Source of the DNA: JBJXGV01 sp046160485
GTDB taxonomy: Bacteria; Orphanbacterota; Orphanbacteria; JBJXGV01
DNA length: 64,000 bases
Assembly (NCBI GenBank): GCA_046160485.1
Contig: JBJXGV010000060.1
Coordinates: 56,244-120,243, forward strand
Reading direction: 5' to 3'
A program made the translations under genes and the position numbers. Under the pieces are notes generated by a model, which was not told the DNA's origin, did not search any database, and saw nothing but the letters and a program-made list of their open reading frames with translations. Positions 50,036 through 57,370 of the stretch are shown piece by piece (position 1 is the first letter of the stretch; every line of letters begins with the position of its first letter).

Positions 50036-52269
50036 GGCGTTCGCGGTTCGAGGAACGGGTCGCCTTCCGCGATGCGAGCCAGAAGCGCGCGCGCCTTCTG
50101 GTTGTCCGGCTCGCGCGCGAGCACGGTTTCGAGAATCGATCGCGCGCGCGAGGTCTGGCCGCTCGCCGCGAGCGCGAGCGCGAGGTTTCCGAGCGGCGCC
50201 GTCGCGCCGGGCGCAAGACGCGTCGCGCGCTCGAACGCCGCGGCCGCGTCCTCAAAGCGCGACTCGCGCCCGAGAAGATCGCCGAGCGTCATCCACGTAT
50301 CGAGGTCGTCGGGGGAGAGGCGCAGCGCCTCGCGGAGCGGCGCCTCGGCGTCGGCGCGGCGCCCGCGCTTCGCGAGCACGCGGCCGAGCGTTCGCTGCGC
50401 CGCATCGGAGCCCGCGTGAATCGCCACCGCGCGCGTCGCCGCGTCGATCGCCGCATCGAGACTGTCGGCGGCGTCGAGGGCGATCGCGAGATTCGTCCAC
50501 GCGAGCGCGTCATCGGCGTACAGGGCAAGTCCGGCGCGCAGCTTCGCGACGGCGTCGAGCGGCCGCCCCGCGGCGAGAGAAGTCTGCCCGACACGAAATG
50601 CCGCCTCAGCGGATTCCGGAGCGCGGTGCGCGGCCGAGTCGAGCATCGCGAGCGCATCTTGTTGACGCCCGCTGCTGCCGAGCGCGATCGCGAGCTGCAA
50701 GAAGCCCTCGCTCCATCGCGCGCCGCGTGCGATTCCGTTCTCCAAGAGATCCACCGCGCGCGCGTCCTGATTCACCGCGACGTGCGAGATCCCGAGTTCG
50801 ACAAGATCGAACGCGGACGTATCGACGGCGGCGCCGCCGTCCGCGAATCGGACGAGCGGCACGCCGGCGCGCGCGATCATGCGGGTCGCTGCGTGCGTTG
50901 TCGCCGGCTCGACGCGCTTCCGAATCCAGTGATCGGTGATCGTCACGTGGCGCAAATCGTACGGCTCCGACCGCCGCATGTGGCACGCGACGCAATCATG
51001 TCCCATCGCGCCTTCGTTGTGCGCGCCGCCGTTCGCGTTCGCCGCTGCGCCGCCACTCGAGCCCGCGCACTCCGGACACTCCGTCTCGGCGTGACACTGA
51101 AGGCACGCGTCGCGCCATTGCCGGGGCCCGTGCCCGCGCGATGTCTCGTGCGGGTTGTGGCACGTCGTGCACGTCATCGAATCGCTCTCGGTGTAGCACC
51201 GCGATTGCGCCATGCGCTCGACGTGCCGCACGAACCCGAACTCGATCGTGTCTTCGATCGCGGGAACGTGTGTCACGCGGAAGTCGTCGAGGTCGAGCGC
51301 TGGCCGGAAGTCGAAATCGCCGCAGCCGGGACGCGGTCGGCGCACGTCGCCCTGAAGGTGGCACTGCGCGCAGACGTCGATCTGCCGCGCCGCGTCGAGC
51401 CGCGCGGGATTGACGATCGTCGAGTCGAAGCCCTCTGTCGAAACACCCGCCGCGCCCGTCATGCGCGCGTCGGCGTGGAGCGCGCCCGGACCGTGGCATC
51501 GCTCGCACCCGATCGCCGCCGGCATCGGATCGCGGTAGCGATGCCCCGAATCGGCAATGTAATCCGGCGCCGACGCGTGGCAGCCGATGCAACCTGGCAA
51601 GAGCCGCCGCTTCCAACGCTCCTGATCGGCGCCATCGAACCCCGGCGCCATGTCCCAGATCGCCTTCGTTGTGTACCACTCGATCGGCAGCAAGTACCAG
51701 CCGCCGTCCTCTTCGTAGACGAACGCCTGATCGTTGTCGCCTGAGCCGACGATCGCGCCGACTTCCTTCTCGATTCGATGAATCTCGCGCCCCGTGCTAT
51801 CGGCGCGCGACTCGACGACGACATGGCGGCCGTCGCGCATCGTCATCGTGTACGTGTAGCCCGACGCGGCGTGACGCACGGACTTCGTCCCGCTCCAATC
51901 GCCGAGCACCTTCGCGCCGTCGACGAGCGCGAAGCTCCGCGCCATTCCGTGCCCCCGAAACGTCTCGACGATCTCGGCGTGGCAGAGCGCGCACGTTGCA
52001 TCCCCGACGTACGCGACGTCAGCGCGCGCGTTGCGAAACGGGCTGTCGTAGCGGTGCGGGTTCGGCGCGGGCGCGCCCGAGTTGTTCTGCTTCGCGGGCA
52101 TCGAGCCCGAGTGCGGCGCGCGGTCGGCGCGCTCGTCGCGTTGCGCGCCGCACGCGAGCACGGCGAACGCGAGCGCCACGATGCCGCACCGAAGTACGCG
52201 ACCCGAATCGACGCGACGATGCACGCGTCGGGGACGCTCGGGGATTTGGGAAAGGCGCTTCGGGCTCAC
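50032..52269 (-). CDS. heptahaem c-type cytochrome fused to TPR domain
   Basis: Exported protein of 745 residues that begins the TMTC operon. A lipoprotein-like signal ends FAVLAC (Cys40). Seven CxxCH haem sites begin at Cys93, 227, 255, 300, 367, 389 and 426; a further CPEC at 398 lacks the histidine. The pattern is that of the cytochrome c554 family, related to but distinct from the octahaem protein at 11708. From about residue 470 five to seven TPR repeats follow (LAIALGSSGRQQDALAMLDS, TLGRVLAKRGRRADAEAPLR, NLALALAASGQTSRARSILE). GTG at 52269 has GGAG eight bases upstream. An electron carrier joined to a protein-binding domain and operonic with GT-C enzymes suggests an envelope assembly or maturation function; that is inference. 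Confidence 0.85.
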   Translation of the reverse strand: MSPKRLSQIPERPRRVHRRVDSGRVLRCGIVALAFAVLACGAQRDERADRAPHSGSMPAKQNNSGAPAPNPHRYDSPFRNARADVAYVGDATCALCHAEIVETFRGHGMARSFALVDGAKVLGDWSGTKSVRHAASGYTYTMTMRDGRHVVVESRADSTGREIHRIEKEVGAIVGSGDNDQAFVYEEDGGWYLLPIEWYTTKAIWDMAPGFDGADQERWKRRLLPGCIGCHASAPDYIADSGHRYRDPMPAAIGCERCHGPGALHADARMTGAAGVSTEGFDSTIVNPARLDAARQIDVCAQCHLQGDVRRPRPGCGDFDFRPALDLDDFRVTHVPAIEDTIEFGFVRHVERMAQSRCYTESDSMTCTTCHNPHETSRGHGPRQWRDACLQCHAETECPECAGSSGGAAANANGGAHNEGAMGHDCVACHMRRSEPYDLRHVTITDHWIRKRVEPATTHAATRMIARAGVPLVRFADGGAAVDTSAFDLVELGISHVAVNQDARAVDLLENGIARGARWSEGFLQLAIALGSSGRQQDALAMLDSAAHRAPESAEAAFRVGQTSLAAGRPLDAVAKLRAGLALYADDALAWTNLAIALDAADSLDAAIDAATRAVAIHAGSDAAQRTLGRVLAKRGRRADAEAPLREALRLSPDDLDTWMTLGDLLGRESRFEDAAAAFERATRLAPGATAPLGNLALALAASGQTSRARSILETVLAREPDNQKARALLARIAEGDPFLEPRTP

Positions 52270-52315
52270 TGATCGCTCCGCGAGGGTTTCGACGAATGAA
52301 ACGCGCCCCGGGAGT

Positions 52316-52345
52316 GTGTCATACGCGCGCCGCCGCTGCTATACT
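52316..52345 (+). promoter_or_regulatory. putative leaderless promoter of queF
   Basis: GTGTCA (52316-52321) and TATACT (52340-52345) are 18 bases apart. The queF ATG at 52353 begins seven bases after the -10, where transcription should start, and has no ribosome binding site. This is the clearest example of the leaderless arrangement in the window. Confidence 0.55.
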
Positions 52346-52352
52346 CGCCGCC

Positions 52353-52703
52353 ATGCCGACGCAGCCGACGAAGTCGCTCGAGACCTTCCCGAATCCGAAG
52401 CCGGCGCGCGACTACACGGTCGCCTTCGACTGTCCCGAGTTTACGTGCCTCTGCCCGATGACGGGCCAGCCCGACTTCGCGACGATTCGCATCGAGTATG
52501 TGCCCGACGCGCTCTGCGTCGAACTCAAGTCGCTCAAGCTCTATCTCTGGTCGTACCGCAACGAGGGCGCGTTCCACGAAGCGGTGACGAACGCGATCCT
52601 CGATGACATCGTCGCGGCGATTCGCCCGCGAAGCGCCGTCGTCACCGGAGATTTCATGGTGCGCGGAGGCATCCGCACGGTCGTCACCGCGCGACATCCG
52701 TGA
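52353..52703 (+). CDS. queF: NADPH-dependent 7-cyano-7-deazaguanine reductase, unimodular type
   Basis: Reduces preQ0 to preQ1 in queuosine synthesis for tRNA wobble bases. The protein has 116 residues, the short unimodular form. FTCLCPMTGQPDFA contains the catalytic Cys34 and Asp41, and VELKSLKLYLWSYRNEGAFHE is the QueF motif with substrate-binding glutamate. RGGIRTVV is near the end. No other queuosine gene is adjacent. The ATG is seven bases after a TATACT hexamer. It is divergent from the cytochrome/TMTC operon. Confidence 0.95.
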   Translation: MPTQPTKSLETFPNPKPARDYTVAFDCPEFTCLCPMTGQPDFATIRIEYVPDALCVELKSLKLYLWSYRNEGAFHEAVTNAILDDIVAAIRPRSAVVTGDFMVRGGIRTVVTARHP

Positions 52704-52728
52704 CATTCGCGGGCGCGCGTTCGCTCGC

Positions 52729-53598
52729 ATGAGCAACGCCCTCTCTCGCCGCGGCCTCCACTTCGCGATCGAAGGAAACGGACCGCCGGTCGTTCTTCTC
52801 ATGGGAATCGGCGGGCGGATGGAATTCGCCGCGCCCGTCGTTCGCGGTCTGCGCGACGCGCACCGTGTTCTGGCGTTCGAGTATCCGGGGATCGGGCGCT
52901 CGACCGCAGCGCCGCCAGACGACCTCGCGGGCTACGTCGACTCCGTTTGCGATCTGATGAGCGAATGCGAGTTCGACGCGGCGCACATGGTCGCTATCTC
53001 GTTCGGCGTTCCGCTCGCGATTTCGATTGCCGCCGCCGCGCCGGGCGGGGCGCGGTCGCTTGCGCTCATCTCCGGTGTCGCGCACGCCGACACGCGTTTC
53101 CGCCGCGTCGCGCGCGTGCTCGCGGATGCGGCTCGCGCGCAGGAGCCCGCCGCGTTCGCGCGCCTCGCGTCGGTCTTGCTCTTTCCGCCAGGCTTCGACG
53201 AAGGACGCGCCGCGCTTCTCGACGCCGTCGAGCGCGCGATCACGCCCGCGCCGCGCGAGATGCCGGCGATCGAGAGGCAAGCGGAGATCGCGATGAGCGT
53301 CGATGTGCGCGAAGCATTGGCGGTGCTCGCGGCCAGGAGGTCGCCAAACGCCGGCGCGAACGCTGCTCGCGAAGCGATCCCCGCGAAGATCTGGGTCGGC
53401 GACACCGACGCGTTCGTGAGCGTCACCTCAGCGAAAGCGCTTCGCGCCGCGATCCCGAGTTCCGCGCTCGAGATCGTCGCCGGCGCCGGCCACAGCCTCT
53501 TCGCCGAGCGCCCGCGCGAAATGTTCGCCTCCGTGCGTGCGTTCCTCGCAGACGCCGAGCGCGGGCGAGCAGGAGAGGGCGAGACGGCGAAGGGTTAG
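52729..53598 (+). CDS. alpha/beta hydrolase
   Basis: Cytoplasmic alpha/beta hydrolase of 289 residues. VVLLMGIGGRMEFAAP is the oxyanion-hole strand, FEYPGIGRSTAAP follows, and the nucleophile elbow is MVAISFGVPLA, an A-x-S-x-G variant of the usual GxSxG. VGDTDAFVSV gives the acid and AGAGHSLFAERP the histidine. The family resembles 3-oxoadipate enol-lactonase and related esterases, but substrate is unknown. ATG at 52729 lies 25 bases past queF on the same strand, so the two may be co-transcribed. Confidence 0.8.
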   Translation: MSNALSRRGLHFAIEGNGPPVVLLMGIGGRMEFAAPVVRGLRDAHRVLAFEYPGIGRSTAAPPDDLAGYVDSVCDLMSECEFDAAHMVAISFGVPLAISIAAAAPGGARSLALISGVAHADTRFRRVARVLADAARAQEPAAFARLASVLLFPPGFDEGRAALLDAVERAITPAPREMPAIERQAEIAMSVDVREALAVLAARRSPNAGANAAREAIPAKIWVGDTDAFVSVTSAKALRAAIPSSALEIVAGAGHSLFAERPREMFASVRAFLADAERGRAGEGETAKG

Positions 53599-53631
53599 TC
53601 CGGCCGCTTCGTGCCGCGCCCGCGCCGCGCT

Positions 53632-54387
53632 CTAGCCAAGCTTCATCGCGCTCGCAAAGCGCGCCTCGACATCCGCCCAGTCGACGACGTTCCACCACGC
53701 CTTCACGTAGTCGGCGCGCACGTTCTGATACTTCAAGTAGTACGCGTGCTCCCACACGTCGCACATGAGGAGCGGAACCGCGCCGGAGAGCTGCGCGTTC
53801 TGCTGGCTCATCATCGCGACGGTGTAGAGCCGCCGGAACATCGGGTGGTACGCGAGCACGCCCCAGCCGTTTCCTTCCACCTTCGTCGCCGCCGCGGAGA
53901 ATTGCGCCTTGAGCGCGTCGACGCCGCCGAAGTCGCGGTCGATCCACTTGAGCAGATCGCCCGACGGCGCGGCCTTCGCCTTTCCTGCCGCGTTCATGTT
54001 GTTCCAGAACACCGTGTGGTTGTAGTGCCCGCTGCCGTGAAACGCGAGTTCGGTTTCCAGCTTTTGCGCCAGATCGAAATTGCTGTTCTTGCGCGCGTCG
54101 GCGAGCCCCGCCTCGGCGGCGTTGAGCCCCTTCACGTACGCCGCGTGATGTTTGTCGTGGTGCAGCGTCATCGTCTGCGCGTCGAGGTGCGGCTCGAGCG
54201 CGTCGACCGCGTACGGGAGCGGCGGCAATTCATGCGCGCCGCCGGGTGCGCTCGGCGTCGCCCCCGGCGCCGCGTTCGTCGCGGAACCGCTCGCCCCGCC
54301 CGTCTGCGCGAGCACGGTCGGAATGCCGAGCGACAACAATCCTCCGAGCGCCACGCTTCCTTCCAAGAACTCACGTCTCGTGCTCAT
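53632..54387 (-). CDS. Tat-exported Fe/Mn superoxide dismutase
   Basis: Converts superoxide to hydrogen peroxide and oxygen. The 251 residues start with a Tat signal (STRREFLEGSVALGGLLSLG), followed by a Gly/Ala/Pro-rich linker to about 52. Metal ligands are His76 (TLHHDKHHAAYV), His124 (GHYNHTVFW), Asp210 and His214 (MCDVWEHAYYLKY). The mature part has the usual 195 residues. Export by Tat implies the metal is inserted in the cytoplasm and the enzyme works in the periplasm. Iron or manganese cannot be told with certainty. ATG at 54387 follows GGAGGAG. Most bacterial Fe/Mn enzymes are cytoplasmic, so the signal is notable. Confidence 0.92.
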   Translation of the reverse strand: MSTRREFLEGSVALGGLLSLGIPTVLAQTGGASGSATNAAPGATPSAPGGAHELPPLPYAVDALEPHLDAQTMTLHHDKHHAAYVKGLNAAEAGLADARKNSNFDLAQKLETELAFHGSGHYNHTVFWNNMNAAGKAKAAPSGDLLKWIDRDFGGVDALKAQFSAAATKVEGNGWGVLAYHPMFRRLYTVAMMSQQNAQLSGAVPLLMCDVWEHAYYLKYQNVRADYVKAWWNVVDWADVEARFASAMKLG

Positions 54388-54442
54388 GAGTCGATCTCCT
54401 CCAGGGGTTGTTCAGTGGTCGTTCGCCGCACGCAACGCGCGG

Positions 54443-54943
54443 CTAATGCGCAGGGCCTTCTTCGAGCCGTCGAAGCAGCCTCTCAAGCCGTTCCTCTTCT
54501 TGGCTCACGTTGAATCCGACGTCGCGACCGCCGTCGACGATCGAGATGCAGATCATCATGAAATCGAGCGCGTCCTTGCGCCGTCCGAAATCGTCCGCCG
54601 CGAACGCGGCCTCGCGATAGAGCCGCTGAAAATCGCCGAACGAAACGACGTCGGGGGCGCCGGGGATTTCGCCCGACGATGAGAACGACGGCGCGAAGCA
54701 GAATCCGAGGTCCGTGATCGCCAGCTCGCGCCCCGTCTCGAGCAAGAGAATCGGATAGACGACGCCGCTCATGCGATTCGTGCGTTCGTGAATCGCCTCG
54801 ACCTCGCCGCCGGTCAGCGTGCGCTCTTTCCCGGTCGTCGTGTCGACGAGCGTCACGACGGCGCCGTCCACGCGGTAGTTGAAGACTCCCGGATTTGTCT
54901 CGAGCCACGCCGTCATGCGGCGAATGAAATCGTTTTGCTCCAT
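54443..54943 (-). CDS. hypothetical protein, no recognised family
   Basis: Cytoplasmic-looking protein of 166 residues that I do not recognise. It begins MEQNDFIRRMTAWLETNPGV and continues VTLVDTTTGKERTLTGGEVE, MSGVVYPILLLETGRELAIT, and a charged C-terminus (SQEEERLERLLRRLEEG) likely to be helical. There is no signal peptide, membrane helix or cysteine motif. The frame has coding character, and ATG at 54943 follows GAGGGCGGG. It lies upstream of the dismutase on the same strand with 55 bases between, so they may share a transcript. Confidence 0.6.
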   Translation of the reverse strand: MEQNDFIRRMTAWLETNPGVFNYRVDGAVVTLVDTTTGKERTLTGGEVEAIHERTNRMSGVVYPILLLETGRELAITDLGFCFAPSFSSSGEIPGAPDVVSFGDFQRLYREAAFAADDFGRRKDALDFMMICISIVDGGRDVGFNVSQEEERLERLLRRLEEGPAH

Positions 54944-55348
54944 GGTTCCCGCCCTCGTCGTTCGCGCGAACAATATCATGCCGTTCCCTTCACGCATTGT
55001 TTTCTTCCCCTTCAACGCTCCGACACGCGCGTCGCCGATTATGCGCACCGTTCGATCACGCGGGAGCGCCGAGAATCGTCGCGCTCTCGCGTGATCAGAG
55101 GCAAACGATCATCGCCCCTGCCTCGTCCGTGTCTTCGCCGCGATCGAGCCCTATACGAGAGAGGGTCAGCCGAGTTGCCCCTGGGTTTTCGTAAAGCGAA
55201 GCACGACGTGGCGGGGGTTCTTCATTGCAGCCGGCGCGCGCCGGGGGCGCCGCACGAGAAAGTTTCGACTACGTCAAGAAGCTGCCACATGCGGCGGCTA
55301 ACCTGCCGGCCAATCACATCACTCGAACCACCAAGGAGGGAATCGAGA
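54944..55348. other. 405-base divergent intergenic region with a long hairpin
   Basis: No convincing gene is seen between the minus-strand hypothetical gene and the plus-strand beta-helix gene. The main structure is a 16-base-pair hairpin at 55054-55096. The rest includes a short Gly/Arg-type GC-rich block (55225-55255) and an AAGGAGGG ribosome binding site at the right end for the gene at 55349. Promoters for both flanking genes should be here, but I find no strong -35/-10 pair. Confidence 0.5.
55054..55096. other. 16-base-pair intergenic hairpin
   Basis: GATCACGCGGGAGCGC (55054-55069) pairs with GCGCTCTCGCGTGATC (55081-55096) with only one G-T wobble, around an 11-base loop. No T tract follows on either strand. 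It lies about 110 bases from one flanking start and 250 from the other, too far for a terminator of either. It could be a small RNA, an mRNA leader structure or a protein-binding site. Confidence 0.5.
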
Positions 55349-57052
55349 ATGACGAGGCGAACGATTTCATTGCGGCAGGGCCTGGGCGCCCTCGCGCTGT
55401 TGTGCGCGAGCGCAATTCCCGCGAGCGGGCAGATCGTGTTCGATCACAACGTACTGTTCGATAACCCCGGCGCCAATGGCGACTACGAGAACGACGCCGC
55501 GGTCGCGGGTCCGTGTTTTAACTCGGAGACCGCGCTCGGAGAGACCACTTTCACCCACAACCAGAGCCAAGACGCTGGCGAGATCGCGGATCCGAAAATC
55601 ATCGATCCGTATAACGAAGTGACTCCGAACTGGCGGCCGCAAGCGGGCATGGGTTCCGCGGCGCTCAATGAATCGCCGAACTATTTCCCGATCGCGCAGC
55701 TCCCGGACGACGGATTCTTCACGCAGAAGTGCTTTCGCGGCGCGCTCAGCCCGGTCCTCGCGGAAGACTGGACGCAGGGTTGGACCTACTACAGCAAGAA
55801 CGGCGCGGGACGCACAGACATAGACTACGGGAAGCCGCTCGCGATTCTCACGGGACAGCTTAACGTGGTCTACTGCGACGCCGACTCGAACTACCTGCTC
55901 CGTGGCCGCGTCGGAATCAATACGCTCATCACGATCGAACCCGGCACCGTAATCTTCGGTGAGAAGGCGACGACGGGTTATCTCGTCATCGAGCGCGGCG
56001 CTGATATCGAGGCGAATGGCACCTTCGCGGATCCGATCATCATGACCTCCGACCAGCTCCCGGGCGACATGGACCGTGGCGACTGGGGCGGCCTCGTGAT
56101 CCACGGCCTCGCGCTGGCGAACTGCGCAGCCTGCTCGACGGGCGCGACCTGCGTTTCCGAAGGCGCCGCCGGAATCTTCTGCGGCCCCGATGACAACGAC
56201 GATGCCGGCACTCTCCGGTACGTGCGCATCGAGTACCCCGGCATCGTTCTCGAGGAAGGCAACGAACTCAACTGCCTCACGATGAACGCGGTCGGCCGGA
56301 ACACGACGATCGATTACGTTCAGTGCCACATGGGCGCTGACGACACGTTCGAGTGGTTCGGCGGCACGGTGAATTGCTCGCACCTCGTCTCGACCGGGAC
56401 GTCGGATGACAACTTCGACTGGCAGCTCGGCTATCGCGGCAAGGTCCAGTGCGCGGTCGCGCAGATGTACAAGGATTTGGCGACGGCCGACAAGGGCATC
56501 GAGGCGGACAACCGCAACGGCGCCGAGAACGCGCTGCCGCGTTCGAATCCCACCATGTCGAACCTGACGCTGATCGGACGCGGGACGCAGCCCGGGCTCG
56601 GTTCCACGATCGGTGTTCACCTCCGCCTCGGTACCGGCGGCACGATCGTGAACTCCGTCATCATGGGCTTCCTCTCGGCCGGCATCGACGTCGATGACGT
56701 GTCGACGTACGCGCAAGGTTGCGGCGCCGCATTGCCGATCGCGCTCGACTGCGATGCGCGCACGGGTGTTCCCGGCGCTCCGTCGAGCGAGACGCTCGTC
56801 GTTCGCTCGTTCCCGAATCCCGCGGTCGACAACGCCAACATTTCCTTCAGTCTTCCGACCAGCGGCCGCACCCGGGTCGACATCTTTGACGCCGCTGGCC
56901 GGCGAGTTGCAAACCTCCTCGATCGCACGCTTCCCGCGGGAGCGCACGAGGTGCGCTGGAACCTGCCGAAGACGAGCGCGGCGGGGAACTACTTCTATCG
57001 TGTCGCGAGCGGCAACGCGACGGCGACAGGCAAGATCGTCAGCATTCGCTAG
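55349..57052 (+). CDS. secreted right-handed beta-helix-like protein with sorting domain
   Basis: Exported protein of 567 residues. The signal peptide ends about ASAIPASG-QIV. The middle (about 165-440) shows repeating short strands (TLITIEPGTVIFGEKATTGYL, TLRYVRIEYPGI, GTIVNSVIMGFLSAGIDVDD), suggesting a parallel beta-helix, with a cysteine-rich insertion CAACSTGATCVSEG. The C-terminus is the shared sorting module: VVRSFPNPAVDNANISF, TRVDIFDAAGRRVANLL, GNYFYRVASG, ending KIVSIR. Such proteins are often called lipoproteins or adhesins of unknown function. ATG at 55349 follows AAGGAGGG. A terminator hairpin lies 66 bases past the stop. Confidence 0.8.
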   Translation: MTRRTISLRQGLGALALLCASAIPASGQIVFDHNVLFDNPGANGDYENDAAVAGPCFNSETALGETTFTHNQSQDAGEIADPKIIDPYNEVTPNWRPQAGMGSAALNESPNYFPIAQLPDDGFFTQKCFRGALSPVLAEDWTQGWTYYSKNGAGRTDIDYGKPLAILTGQLNVVYCDADSNYLLRGRVGINTLITIEPGTVIFGEKATTGYLVIERGADIEANGTFADPIIMTSDQLPGDMDRGDWGGLVIHGLALANCAACSTGATCVSEGAAGIFCGPDDNDDAGTLRYVRIEYPGIVLEEGNELNCLTMNAVGRNTTIDYVQCHMGADDTFEWFGGTVNCSHLVSTGTSDDNFDWQLGYRGKVQCAVAQMYKDLATADKGIEADNRNGAENALPRSNPTMSNLTLIGRGTQPGLGSTIGVHLRLGTGGTIVNSVIMGFLSAGIDVDDVSTYAQGCGAALPIALDCDARTGVPGAPSSETLVVRSFPNPAVDNANISFSLPTSGRTRVDIFDAAGRRVANLLDRTLPAGAHEVRWNLPKTSAAGNYFYRVASGNATATGKIVSIR

Positions 57053-57370
57053 ACGGAATTCGAATCGAGCGGCGCCGTGCGCGGGCTACCCACCCGTGCC
57101 GGCGCCGTGCCGTACCGCGGGTCCCCGATCGCACCGGGGGCCCGTTTCGATTTCACGCGCGCGTGCGCAAACGAATCGAACGTCCGGGATCGGATGCCGA
57201 CACAGAGAGTTTCACGCGCCGTCACATGGCTGTCACACGCGGGCGGCAATCTGCATAGCGTCTCCGAAACAAAGACATCGCGGTCGGCAGCGTCGACTCG
57301 ATCGTCGATCCCGTTCATCGCAAAGAGAAACCCGTTACAGATGGAATACGAAAGAGGAGGAACGCCAGTG
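57053..57370 (+). other. 318-base intergenic region upstream of the third TonB receptor
   Basis: Contains the terminator of the beta-helix gene at its left end, then about 200 bases with no gene. Just before the receptor start is AGAGGAGGAAC, a strong ribosome binding site. The AT-rich stretch GCAAAGAGAAACCCGTTACAG near 57320 may hold the promoter, but no clear -35/-10 pair can be named. Confidence 0.4.
57118..57153 (+). terminator. terminator of the beta-helix protein gene
   Basis: CGGGTCCCCG (57118-57127) pairs with CGGGGGCCCG (57135-57144), one G-T wobble, around a seven-base loop; TTTCGATTT follows. It is among the best factor-independent terminators in the window. Confidence 0.6.
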
